Positions 1-11,501 of a DNA stretch of 64,000 nt are shown here, piece by piece (within the stretch, counting starts at the first letter, position 1; every line of letters starts with the position of its first letter). Both the position numbers and the translations under genes were made by a program. Source of the DNA: Cruorifilaria tuberocauda (Eukaryota; Nematoda; Chromadorea; Rhabditida; Onchocercidae); the NCBI GenBank assembly GCA_013365365.1, contig JABVXU010000096.1:62001-126000 (forward strand). Direction: 5' to 3'. Under the pieces are notes generated by a model. The model ran no database searches. It worked only from the letters and a program-made list of their open reading frames with translations, and had not been told where the DNA came from.

Positions 1-745
1 ATTTCAGAATGTTAGCAATGAAGAACAAAGTGGATGTTCTTTTTCCTATCAGATTATATTTTGTGCACCTCACTAACGAACAACTCATTGGTTGATTGGT
101 TCACTTCAATATTCGAATAAAAAGATACGTCAAAATTGTAACACACTGGTGACATCGTAAGCGATGGAAAGAAGTGAAAAATGAATCACACACAAGAACC
201 TCATCCAGAAAAGAATCCATTAATAAAATTATGGAATGATATGCATGACAAATATAAATCAAGAAAGTTTACCTCGACTTTCAAAAAAAATGAATATATG
301 ATATGTGCTAATCTGGATACTTCTCTTATCTTCATAACAATACATGCATCATGGTTTACAGAATTCTTATTATCAAAAAATTGGAAGACAAAGAGCAAGA
401 ACCGATTCACTTAAAGATTGAAAAAAAGAAGATACACAAGCTCATCTAAAAGGTAAGAAATATTCAAAAGTATTTAGAGCAATATTCAAGTGTATAAGAA
501 ATGGATTTCTAAATCAAAACGTTCGTGTCGAATAACTCTAAAACCAAAACCAATAGCGATAGAACATATTAAATATAAGTATTAACTGAAAACAAAAGAA
601 GTAGGTTTCCATATAAATCTATATGTCAAATACCGAACCCCAAATCAAAATATCACACAGATAAAGTTAGTGTAGAGATTAAATATGATAAACTTCTGAA
701 AACATATCAAATGAATTTTTAAAATAATACAGACTCTGGGAATTA
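1..745. other. Non-coding stretch, window edge
   Basis: AT-rich sequence downstream of the small minus-strand gene that ends at 746. A 77-codon plus-strand frame at 181-414 and an overlapping minus-strand frame show no family resemblance, no repeated domain and no convincing splice partners, so I treat both as chance. It probably holds the 3' UTR and downstream flank of the gene at 746-1526. Confidence 0.5.
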
Positions 746-1526
746 TTATTCTCTTCGCCTTGTTTTTATACGTGCTCCACTAGTATTTTCACTTTCGTCG
801 CTTGTGCTGCTACTTATATCAGACGTACGCTTCCGCTCTGATCTGACATTCTGAAGAATAGTGTTTCACAGATAATTTTGCAAACTTCGGAATTACAGCA
901 ATGAGAGATTCTTTCATTACTTGACTTAACTTAATTGTTTCCTAATCAAAAATCTGTAAATTAAAACATTAAAGTTTACCGAAGTTGAACAGGTTGGACT
1001 ATTTCCCCAGTTTGACTGCAAATACCTTAGCAAGAGCGGTTTCATGTCAAAAACTATTCGTTTTTCATCATCTGATTGCTCAGAAATACGAGCCACCACC
1101 GGTTTTCCATTCTAAAACGATAAAAAGAATCAAAAAGTACAAAAAACCACCTTTAATATAGCTATATTTGTTTAAATACTAGAATTCTAATAAGAACAAA
1201 ACTTCAATTATTTAATATAGCAATGAGGGGAAATGATTTTCCTAATATTTTTTCTGAAAGATGAGAAATAGCAGTCAGCTGGGCCAAAACAAAAAGTACC
1301 AAAACCAGATTTCCACATCTCAAGAACTACTGAACACTATAATGATTTTGTAGTACCTTAGTAAGTTTCAATTTTGTCGCAAATTTCATGTATAGCGTAA
1401 CCTATCTTTAAGAATAATTTCCTATTAATCAACCAAGGAATAATAATTTAGTACCTGTTTCAAGAAAGATGAAAAATTTGCTTTGTCGCGTGATGGTAGA
1501 TCTTTGAGAAAATCAGCAATAGACAT
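746..1526 (-). CDS. Small unrecognised protein with acidic-serine and basic C-terminal tail (about 102 aa)
   Basis: I do not recognise this protein. Three minus-strand exons join in phase 0: 1455-1526, 980-1111 and 746-850 (stop TAA at 746-748), giving about 102 residues. The proposed start (MSIADFLKDLPSRDK) lies two bases after a TTTTTTTAG acceptor, which suits a spliced-leader trans-splice site. The middle exon encodes a mixed hydrophobic segment (around VFDMKPLLLRYLQSNW). The last exon is hydrophilic: KRTSD, a serine/acidic run (SSSTSDESE), then a basic end (RIKTRRRE), which suggests a nuclear or nucleic-acid-associated protein; that is only an inference. It follows the CIAPIN1 gene on the same strand, so both could share an operon. 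An upstream cis-spliced exon (for example 2051-2086, which would join in phase) cannot be excluded. Confidence 0.5.
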
Positions 1527-1528
1527 TC

Positions 1529-2633
1529 CTAAAAAAACAAACTAGTAGTAATGCTTCCATTAGTCTGTGATAATCAATCAAAGGAGTAGAAAATGGTACT
1601 CTTTAAGCAACAAAGATTATATATACATTATACAATACAATAGCAATTGTATCGTGCCGAAATCTATCTCTTCTCTATAATGTTTGGTTTTTCATGAAAC
1701 AAGAAAAAACGTATATCGCGGAAAGATTAAATTAATTCTACTGTTGCTCAAAAGCCATTACTTCTAGAATTATTGATTTTCTAGAAAACTTCAAAAATAT
1801 AAGCAATCGCAGCAACAAACCAAGTATATTTCTAAAATCTTATGATTGAGGAAAACATGTAGTCATAAATAGAAATTTTACAGCTTAAAAATGTATTCTG
1901 GGAAACGAAACCACAAAAAATACACAAATTTAAGCAAATATTTACTAAAAGCAAGACATACTATAAAGTCATAGTACATTATAGGTTCACAAAATGATGC
2001 AATTTCCGTAAAATATACAAAACAAATAATCCTTATTGAATTCCGCCTACGGTTAATTAGTAGAGAGAATTGCTTCTCCAACTTCACTAATTGAACATGG
2101 ACAAAAATTAAGAAGCTATGCTTTTATATATTTTCTTTGTATAATTGAATTTAAATCACTTTGTATTATTTCATGAAAACTTTGTATGATGTTTAACTAT
2201 GAAAAATCAGAAATAGGTTGCACTGATTTTTATCCCGAAATTAAATGTTCATAAAAAATAAAAATTAAAACCCGAGCAAATCATTCATTTCTCACTTTTC
2301 ACTTTATACAATTCCTAATATAACGGTTAACAAATTTAAGAAAACCCATATGCAGGATGAAATTGATCAGCTTTGTGAGAAATTAACCAATACCTCAAAT
2401 CAACGATTTTGATCCCAATCAGAACTATTCCATGGTTGGTGTAATCCCACGTTTCTACATAATACAAAAAACCTCAAAGAGGTTTGTATCCGAAAAACTG
2501 CAACAATTCTATAAAATCCGGTTTCCTAAATTGGTAATGTGAAAACCTCGTCATGTTTATACCATTATCCAAAAAGAAACAAAAAACACACAATTCAACA
2601 ATCACATTGCATGAAAATCACGATAAGCGCACG
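1529..2633. other. Gap between the small gene and CIAPIN1
   Basis: About 1.1 kb of AT-rich sequence. Two exon-like segments on the minus strand are visible: 2051-2086, which joins in phase to the next exon, and 2394-2454, which does not. Neither has independent support. The rest should hold the CIAPIN1 3' UTR and, if the two genes are an operon, the intercistronic trans-splicing region. Confidence 0.4.
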
Positions 2634-5216
2634 TCAAACATCGTACACAGTTCCCAGCTTGATCCTGCCTTCCTCTCCAATTTTGAAAGGCGGCAAGCCC
2701 CAATACGGACAAGTTGAACAGCGGAACGCATCACCAAGACCACACTAAATAAGCACAAAAATTTTGATTTATTCCAGATTTTCCAAAATTATTTATCTTT
2801 GGATAATTCTAATCCGAAACTTTGAAACTAGGGGCAAATAAGCTACTGCAGCAAAATATGGATAATTCAAAACTAACATTCCCACATGATGACTTGCTAG
2901 GTTTTACTTGTGTCGTGACCTTTTTAGATTCCATCATATTAGCCAAATCACAAGTACAATTTTTACATGGCCTTCTTTTCTCCATTTCACCTGAAAAATT
3001 GAAATTTCCTTTGAGATTTAATAAAAATTTTAGGAAGCCCAAAATATGACTCAGCCAAATATCTGATTGATATTCTACTTCTTAGTGTTGCTGAGGTAGG
3101 TTTGACATAATCTCCTTCCTGTAATAGCGTGTCTTCATCAATCAAGTCATCATCGATCACATTTATGCTCCAAACGTTCGATTTTTCATTTGAGGGCATC
3201 AATTTCAGAGGCGCTGTGGCACCAACACTAACATTTGGCTGAAAAATATTTAGTTTCTTATTTGAGGACAGTACATTCAGAGGTCAATTAAAACAAAGAA
3301 GGCGAAATATCTCTTTTACTAAAAAGCAGAAGGACTGCTAAATGGAGACAAAACAGTTACAAAAGTCCCATAGGCAATGCTGATAATCGCATAACGTAAT
3401 GACTTGTATATTTCAAAATGGTGATATGTGACATGATTCAAGTACTCACTGGACTATGGAAAAATAAGCTGAAGTCGTCACAACCGTGGGAAAGGATTAC
3501 AAGACCAAGATAAAAAACATTATTAACAAACTACTTAGTAGAGATCTTTTATATCAAATTTTATTCTCAATAACTCGAAGGAAAACCTTTTCGCAATCAT
3601 AAGCTTTCCATAATCCACTATAAACTTTCATGACACGCAAAAATCCAGCCAACTTAATCTCCCGCAAAATTTTTGCTTCATCATCATCTAAAAAATCTCG
3701 GCTAAAAATACTAACTGAAAAGAAATGCATCAGTAGGAAATGAAAATAAGTGAAATGCTATTAAACTGCAATCAAAGCTCTATATTGCAAGAATTACTTC
3801 GCACAATTACTTTCACTGTAGAATTAGGCTTCGCTGCCACAAAAGCTAGTTGAAGAAAACACTCAAGTGCAGCACCACATGTAACAATGATAACAGCATC
3901 ATATATTTCGTTTTTGATATTCATCTCTAAAAAATTAGTGGGACATTACTGAACGAAATTTGGATTTATTTCAATTATCTGTTATAAGTGATATTAATCA
4001 TAATCCAAAATATACTTGAATATTTTTAATTTCATGTTCTATTTGACTTGAAGTAATTCGAACTAAATAATGATCACAATGCATTGGCGTTTTGTGATCG
4101 GTAATATTTAACTTTAATATCTTCATTTCAACGAAGTATTCTACTTTCTTTTACGACTTTAATATCTCAAATATAATGTTTTCCATATTTAAATGTGAAA
4201 TATTAATGATGCTTAATAGTAGATAATGAAGGGCAACACTACAAAACATTATACGAAGAACTACATGAATTCAAAAAATACGCGAATATCAAGATAGCAT
4301 GAAGATCAAAGTGCAAGATAGTAAACAACTGACCAATCTGCTCGTCTTCTGGAACAAACACAGTTAGTTTCTTAAATCGCGCTTCCAATTGTTCTATGCT
4401 CGTGTTGAAATTAATCGGTTTCTCTGGGAAGAAAAGATATGATTCATATTCAAAAATGGAATAAAATGGTAATTTACTGAGTCACATACTCAAAAAAGTT
4501 GCAATCTACAATTGTGCATTACAACCTGATCAAAAAGAGATCTACAAAATGCAGAGTTTCTGGAAAATGTAAGTAAAATGTATATTAATATATATCTTCG
4601 ATCCAGTTTCTTTTGACAAAAGTACAAATTTTTTTTCTATGGAGGTTACAGAGACATTTGTGTCTATTCAGACATTTATGATAGTAAAATTTTGCAGCTA
4701 TATACTAAGGTAAAGAATTACTGGAGATCAGTTTCTAAACTTTCTGCAAATTTTTAGAGACATACAGTTCACTATGCAGATTCCGCTACTTTAACTTTTT
4801 CACATGTTATCCGCGTAAACTGAAACTTCAAGCTTTATAATTATATATGGAATTGTAGAAAGCAGACGTGAAAAAATATTCCAAAAAAATTTAAGTTGAG
4901 AAAGTGAATTATTGGCATTCTTGTCTTAATGTCAATAATGTTCATATGCGTGAGAACAATATAATATCGAAATATGCAATGTAGACCTAAGATTCCAAAT
5001 GAAGAGACACAAGAACATGGATAATATGACGAATGTTAAAACATTAAAATACTTATCTATTATCATCCAACAGAAAGTATTTATTTCCATTAATAAAATT
5101 TATAAGAAATAGCCATCTCAGATGAAAAAAAAACACGAACCTTTGGTATTTGCTTCATGAAGAAGTAGGATTTCCGAGTTAGAATTAGTTGTACTGACAA
5201 AACGGCCTAAATCCAT
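2634..5216 (-). CDS. CIAPIN1: Anamorsin / CIAPIN1 (Dre2), cytosolic Fe-S cluster assembly factor
   Basis: Anamorsin receives electrons from NDOR1/Tah18 at the start of the cytosolic iron-sulfur assembly pathway. Seven exons on the minus strand (5141-5216, 4334-4423, 3798-3926, 3587-3714, 3079-3238, 2878-2990, 2634-2744) join in phase to 268 residues; human CIAPIN1 is about 312. The N-terminal half is the degenerate methyltransferase-like domain ([16 protein letters not shown]). An acidic linker follows ([17 protein letters not shown]), matching the family's WxLxxxDxxDD segment. The C-terminus carries [10 protein letters not shown] and [17 protein letters not shown]. The second motif, Cx2Cx7Cx2C, is complete. 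In the first motif the family's leading cysteine, about nine residues before CKNCTC, is not visible. The ATG directly follows CTTCAG, consistent with trans-splicing. Identity is confident; exon edges come from phase and homology. Confidence 0.93.
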
Positions 5217-6336
5217 CTGAAGAATGTTAACAACCTTTAGGATAACGCAAATGTTAACAACTTTTAGGATATCAAATAGCATTGGAAATGGTAAAGGTAT
5301 GATAAAAGGAATTTGAAATCATTGCTACATTAGTTAAAACCTGAACATTATTTAAAATTATTTGAAATCCTTTAATCCGGACACAATAGGAAGTTTAAAA
5401 TTCAACAACAAAATGGCTAGAAGAAAAAGTTAAGAAGACAATTTACCAAGCACATGATAGGATACGGTATCATACCATCTATTTAACGGAACTATAATAG
5501 AAGATGGCGATTTGAAAATATTTATGCAAAACAATCAGAATGGTGGAAACATATAAGAACCCACAACTTGAATAATTCCAGCATCTGAGGACCACTATAT
5601 TTTACTATAAAAATCCAAAGTAATGGTTGTAGTTAAGATTTATAAAAAATACATAAAAATGATTTATGGAAACATGAATAAAATTCTAAAAAAGAAACCA
5701 TTTGTGTCAAGTACCATTTGCTGTCAAAAAGCAAAAAGTGAGAACAAGAACTGCGCCATTTATCTAAAGAAAGTAATAATATTGTAAAACTACGAAAAAT
5801 TCAAGACACATATTACAAAAAATAAGTATAATGAACAAATTAAAAACGATAATTTCATAAGAAGCTCTGTAGGAAAAAATTATTGGTTTGCAGCAAAGAA
5901 ATCTTCACATATGAAGAGCGGATCATCAATGACATTAAACTTGATTTGATTAACATGCATGAAAATATTTTTTAAAAAATATATCTTTTAGATAAGTAAA
6001 CAGCTGAAAATCTGTATTTGCGAATATATAAATTATAAAATCGACTCAAATGATATAGCCAAATTAATTTTTTAATATATTGATCTCAACTAAGAAAATC
6101 TTCCCCAAGGTCATTTAAACATGATTTTCTAATTTCCTGAAAGACTGCGAGTTGATTAATCTTGAACTTATTTCAATAAAGTTTTCGCGAGGAATAAAAA
6201 AATGTTGAAAGTGAGAATTGTTAGCAAACTTATTTTGTAATAGATAACATTTCAAATAATGTAATTAAAGTCATTAGAAAAGAATAGAGAACTGGGAATT
6301 CTCAAACTGGGAATCCTAGAAATTTTCAATAACATC
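5217..6336. other. Gap between CIAPIN1 and the GOLM-like gene
   Basis: About 1.1 kb with no coding segment I can support. Just upstream of the CIAPIN1 start a 22-base block is repeated in tandem with a 27-base period (5223-5244 and 5250-5271, one mismatch, core AATGTTAACAAC). If these same-strand genes form an operon, this is the intercistronic region. Confidence 0.45.
5223..5271. repeat. Two-copy 27-bp tandem duplication beside the CIAPIN1 start
   Basis: Two nearly identical 22-base copies (5223-5244 and 5250-5271) differ at one base. They lie within 60 bp upstream of the CIAPIN1 ATG, in the likely outron or promoter-proximal region. Function unknown; it may be simple slippage. Confidence 0.7.
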
Positions 6337-9300
6337 CTATACACCCTCTAATTCTTTATCGATGTATTCACCACCAATTATTTGTTTTCGATCACTATCA
6401 TTACCATTCTGTACATTCTTTTTCATCTGATCCTTCTTTTGAATAGAGGGAAATTGTTCATTCATGCTCAAAACCTTATCCAAATTCAGTTGAATTCCTG
6501 AAAAATGCTTTTCATAAATTTCATCGATTCCACAGAAAAAAAAAGTGTGAGATCAGAACCGTAAATTTCTTGCTACCGTACAATAATCAATAAGTGAAAA
6601 ACAGCTTATCTCTACTTGTAGAAAGAGGATTGAAAAACGAACCAGGAATATTCAGGAGCTCTGGATTTTCCCTATTTCTGACTTCAAGTGATTGTTCTTC
6701 CAACTGTAAAGGTGGTGTAAGAAAATTAAATTGGTCATTCTCAGCTGCACTCCCTAAAAATCAGTTCTCATAAAATTCGAAGTTCAATGCGAAAATGTTT
6801 TAAAAATTAAGCCCATAAACTTAAAAATAATCTGTTGAATGTTCTGTAACAACAATTCGAAGCTGGAGGTGAGTCCAATTAAAATTTGCTTTATATGCTG
6901 TCGAACTTTAGAAAAGCAGCAAGTGAAATATCATCTAATAACTCGTAGGAACAACAGCGACGAGACCGACAATAAAGATGGACAAAATAGCACATCATAA
7001 CGTACGTGGAACTGAAAAAATGGTAGAGGCATGAGGATTATTACTAGACTTCGTTACCAAGACAGCAATGTGTTCTGGAATTCTGAGGGCAAGAGAATCC
7101 GGCAAGACGGCTTCTTGTTGGAAAGACTGGAATCACTTATTAAACAGAATCATGAGAAAATGTAATTATGTTATTAAAATATTGTATCTCCAGAATTTAT
7201 CAGGTGAAAATTTTGCAGAATATTAGGTAAGAAATTCTGCAAAACTTCTCGAAGAAGAGTATTTGAAATTCGCTGTTTATGTGTAAAATTCCGCAGAAAT
7301 TACCAAGCGAAAATTCACATTTATTATGGAATCATTGGGAGATGAATTGTGCACAATTTTGTTCACCAGTTTTTTATTTTGAATCGAGGTAGGTTTGCCA
7401 CTCTCTAGTTCATTAGCATCATCAGTTATAGCCAGTGTTGAAGTGTTTAAATTGACCTCATGGAAAATGCTTTCTTGCGTATCTTCTTGCAACTGTGTTT
7501 TCAAACTGAATTAAACTTAGAAACACAGATCATAGAAATAAGATAGAATTAAAAATAAATCTTCATTTTATTAGTCAATTATAGTACGGTTGATTATATA
7601 CATATAATTGTTTACAGATCCAAAAAACTTAGTCATTATATGCTTAAATCGAACAAATTCGTTTCCAATCCTAGCTGTTCAGCGTTTAAAAAGAAAAATC
7701 CTATCATGACTTGCATTTAAAACGATTCAAATCACAAATTTAAACCAATTTGATTCAAAAAAGGTTGAAACAGAACCTTTCAATAGTTTTCTCTGGTTCT
7801 TCTATTACGCTTCTCATCAAAGTAAAATTGGGTCCCAGATTAGAGAGCGTTAGCATTGCCACTGCCTAAATTTTAGCAAGTATTATTTTAATACAGCTGA
7901 TAATTTTTAAGTTTTTATCGTCATAATGAACACCTGCCAAATTAAATAAATAAATGTAACGTTCAATAAGTGGCAACTTCAGCCTCTCCCTAGAAGCTTG
8001 CACATGTGTCTAGTGTGCAGCTGTACCATCCTTCAATGAATTAGCGACATACTAATTCAGCTTTCATCGAATCCAACGCAGCGAAACAGATACTGAAAAG
8101 CTGAATAAATTAAAATATGCCAAACCACGGAAGTTAACAAACAGAGTTTAATATTGAACAGCATCTCGCATCTTTAGATATTTTCAAGTAACTGTGTTTA
8201 CGACCTGCTTTTTGTCAAATTTCTGCTTCAGAAAATCATTACATTTTTCACTATACATTACCATTCAAGAACTTCTAACTAATAAATCAGTTGCGAAATT
8301 ATTCTAGAGTTAAGAAGTCAGCCGTGAAAATATACTTTTTACAAAACTGGTTAGAAATTGGAGGGAAAAACAAACTTTTTATCGTTCTGAAGCTGTTTTA
8401 AATTCATTATGTAAGATAGCAGGGTAGTGTCTTGTTTTGCCAATTTCCCGCTGCATTCTATAAGAGATTAATTCGCCAAAACATTACAGACTACGTAAAA
8501 ATAACATTACTTCGCAAGAAAAATTCAAAAAAAATAAATCCTGAAATTACCTTCTGATTTCGTGAACTTCTCAAATAAAATACACAAATTAAAGAAATTA
8601 TCTCCAGTCGGAAAACACTTTTAACTTCGTAAACAAAATAATAGAAGCAAATTTTTGGAATTACCTTTCTGACTTAAACGAATAGACTGCAATTCATTTT
8701 TCAAACTCGCTTCTGAGCTTCTGCATTTTTCCATCTGAGCTTTAAAATCTGAAAACAATGAATCGTAAATAAAGTGTCTTTGCAAACTCAAAGTCAGAAG
8801 TGATATGTATAACTATAATTTACAAAGAATCCACACATTTAATGTTACACTGAAAACAATCAACACTTCAAATCACCAAAGTAACATATAGTTATAGTGC
8901 GGCTGAATAATTTAAACTCAAAATCTGAAATCTAACGCACTCGTTACTCAAAATTTGTGACGTAACACAATAATTTGTACCAACCAATATTCTCCGACTT
9001 TACTTTGATATGGCGACTCCTTTCAAGCTCAATTTGATTACGCATGTTGTATAGCTCTGTGCTTTGAGTCTGATAAATGTTGAAAATGAGGAAGAAAAAT
9101 AGAAGACCAATTAAGAAACCAAATAATGGTAAATTCCGGAATATCGGTCCACTGCCGGTTGCCGCAACCGGTCTGAAAATTTATTTTTTATTGAAATATA
9201 GATATTTCTTGGGATTATTTATTCAAACCCTTAACATTTTGATAAATGATAAATAGAAAATGATAAAATGTGAAATGCTGCCCATATTGCTTATATTTTC

Positions 9301-9510
9301 ACAGTTTGACGTTTTGGTTTTGGGACACTATCACAGATTTTCTTTTCATATACAACTGTTTTGGTGAATGAAGAATAAATAATAACAAAATGAAACCATG
9401 AAAGTCTACATTTACGTGCCATTACGAAAAGATAACGATATTCACGCACGTAAAGTCACATCGACTCACCTCAACAATCCACGTCTTTGTCCACTATGCC
9501 CTGACTGCAT
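6337..9510 (-). CDS. Type II membrane coiled-coil protein, GOLM1/GOLM2-like
   Basis: Ten minus-strand exons join in phase to 367 residues: 9470-9510, 8985-9172, 8665-8748, 8376-8457, 8053-8092, 7777-7865, 7319-7505, 7006-7126, 6643-6753, 6337-6497 (stop TAG). The start is preceded by TTGTTACAG about 20 bases upstream. Residues 1-30 are polar and short. A single membrane segment follows (PLFGFLIGLLFFFLIFNIY, about residues 30-50), then a charged coiled coil (ELYNMRNQIELERSRH, ECSGKLAKQDTTLL, NLKQLQNDK), then an acidic, Asn/Ser-rich tail that ends EYIDKELEGV. This layout (short cytosolic tail, signal anchor, lumenal coiled coil, acidic tail, about 370-430 aa) fits the Golgi proteins GOLM1 and GOLM2/CASC4, but the match is architectural rather than residue by residue. 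Existence of the gene is well supported; the family name is tentative. Confidence 0.6.
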
Positions 9511-11501
9511 CTTACACTCTTCGATTTCTGGCTGTAACAATTTACACAGTCACTATAAAAGACAAGCTTAAAAGTATGATATTACTAGACCTATTCGCCT
9601 CTCGTAGATAGCAGTATTTAGCAAATTTATGCTATAAAAATTAAGCTTGAAAAGCTAAGCTAATTAAGCTTGCACTTATTAAAAAATTCCCGATTCTTTC
9701 TAAAATGAACTTACTATAAAGCCCCGGCTACAACACTCAGAATTTCAAATTTTCGACTTATTGGAATATCACTGCGTTTTTTTTATTTCGCGTTATGCAG
9801 CAAATGATAAAATAAAAAGTTACGAAAATTTAGAAAACTGATAATGAAGTTGCTATGAAGATTATTTAAGCAAGTTAAGCTGGTGAAACGTCTACAGCTT
9901 TATTATAATGCGGTACTACCTCTACACTCAAGGGAATGGCTGGAGTTTGATATACGTTCTGAAACACATGCTGTTGCTATCGTTATCTTATCAATATCTC
10001 ATTTCAATATCACCATCGCTATTGTTATCATCATTATAGCTGTTATTATCATCATTTTAACTTAATCTGTAAAGCTCACTGTCGTGAATGGTAGAACAAT
10101 AAACCAAAATTAGGATGAATGAATGAGGCTCTTTGCAACCTTCTAAGTACTGTCAATATCTAACGTTACTAATCATTATAGAATTAAACACCAGTTAAAT
10201 CATTACAAGAGAATATTATGCAGATAAAGCATCCAATAGTAGAAATGAAACTAAAGTATAGAAGATTTATTTGTTTAGATATCTATTAAATGATAACAAC
10301 AGCAAATGTCACTGAAAACAGAACAATCAGGACCAAAAAGTCTACTGAGAGCAACGATAATTATGCCATATGAAGTTATCATAAGCAGTAAACTGACTAT
10401 CATTATCAGCTCCCTCTACGTGAACATAAATGGAATAAGAGCGGAAGAGTAAATTAACGGATCAGTTGTTAATATTTAACGAGCCACTGACAGAATTGTC
10501 CTTCAGGCAAGTGCGATCTGTGTACTGATGATTGGCGACGACCAGCAATTGGTAATCGGTAATCGGTAGCTAGCGGTCATTCATTGACCTTTTCTTGCTA
10601 TTTTTTTCACTGTATTATCATCAGAGCTACAGCCACTATTGATTATTGAGCATTATGCTAACATTACTGTATTAAAAAAACATTCAGACATCGGTTGTGG
10701 AACTTTAATTAATCAATTGATGTTTAATTAGTGGATTATGTGTGATAAATAATGTCTTATCGACATCATTTCCTTGCTGTGTTGATTGCCATTATTTCTT
10801 TTCATGATTACATAATGACTTGAATTACAACCTTGGAACTTGACTGAGGGATCTTTGAACTGATTCATCTTTATCCACACATGTTGCACAAATCACAAAT
10901 ATGTGAGGTATGAATAGAATGAACTATGTAGTTCTGCGTTTTTTTTTTGTCTATCATGTCAAAATTTTTTTGCAGCTTTTATATTGCACCAGTTGTTTCT
11001 GTTCGCGCTAGACATCGTTGCTTTTTTTACACAACGATTTAGATTTCAAATCTTGTTCGTTCATGATCTTTCTGTATTGTTTTATTCATTGCCAATTTGA
11101 CGTTCAGGTTCTTTGTTTGTATTCTGTATATCAAAGTATTTTAAACTTTTGGTTTTCACTTTCAGTTTCTACTACAAATTAAGTACATTATATTATAGTA
11201 ATAAGCAAATTTATGTAGTTTTCGCGACTTTAAGCTCCATATGCTGATAAAATAATCATTGATTCTGTCATATTCTGACAGTTGTCAATTGGTTCTTCAA
11301 TTTTTTTTTTGATAGGAGCTATGTGGAGTGCAAGGTCTATGTTATAATGTCAAATCTTTTATCTCTCAGATCGTTGCTATAATTCTACTTGTCTATTTCT
11401 GATTTAAAGTGACTGTGCATGCACATTTCTGTTACTATCTTATCATAGCAACTAAAGTTACAGGTAGCTGTTGTATTTGCTAACAGAAGATTGCATGCAA
11501 G
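9511..11501. other. Divergent intergenic region between the GOLM-like gene and TOR
   Basis: About 2 kb separating two genes transcribed away from each other, so it should contain both promoters. An ATT/ATC-rich imperfect trinucleotide repeat lies at about 9971-10058 and produces a low-complexity 60-codon frame I regard as spurious. A TTGCTAACAG acceptor-like site ends about 17 bases upstream of the TOR ATG and may be a trans-splice site. No other gene seen. Confidence 0.6.
9971..10058. repeat. Imperfect ATT/ATC trinucleotide repeat
   Basis: A run of interrupted ATT, ATC and GTT triplets, read on the plus strand as mostly Ile and Val codons. It looks like a decayed microsatellite. Confidence 0.65.

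Noticed and set aside
2394..2454. Minus-strand exon-like segment reading TNHGIVLIGIK...RYW, reminiscent of the His-region of cathepsin-type peptidases
   Set aside because: The resemblance covers only about 15 residues, there is no Cys- or Asn-region exon nearby, and its end phase does not match the downstream exons.
8536..8560. A 19-base micro-exon (AAGTTCACGAAATCAGAAG) in the GOLM-like gene
   Set aside because: Exons 8665-8748 and 8376-8457 join directly in phase and give a continuous coiled coil; including it breaks the frame.
9883..10065. 60-codon plus-strand frame rich in Ile and Val
   Set aside because: It is the translation of an ATT/ATC simple repeat in the intergenic region.
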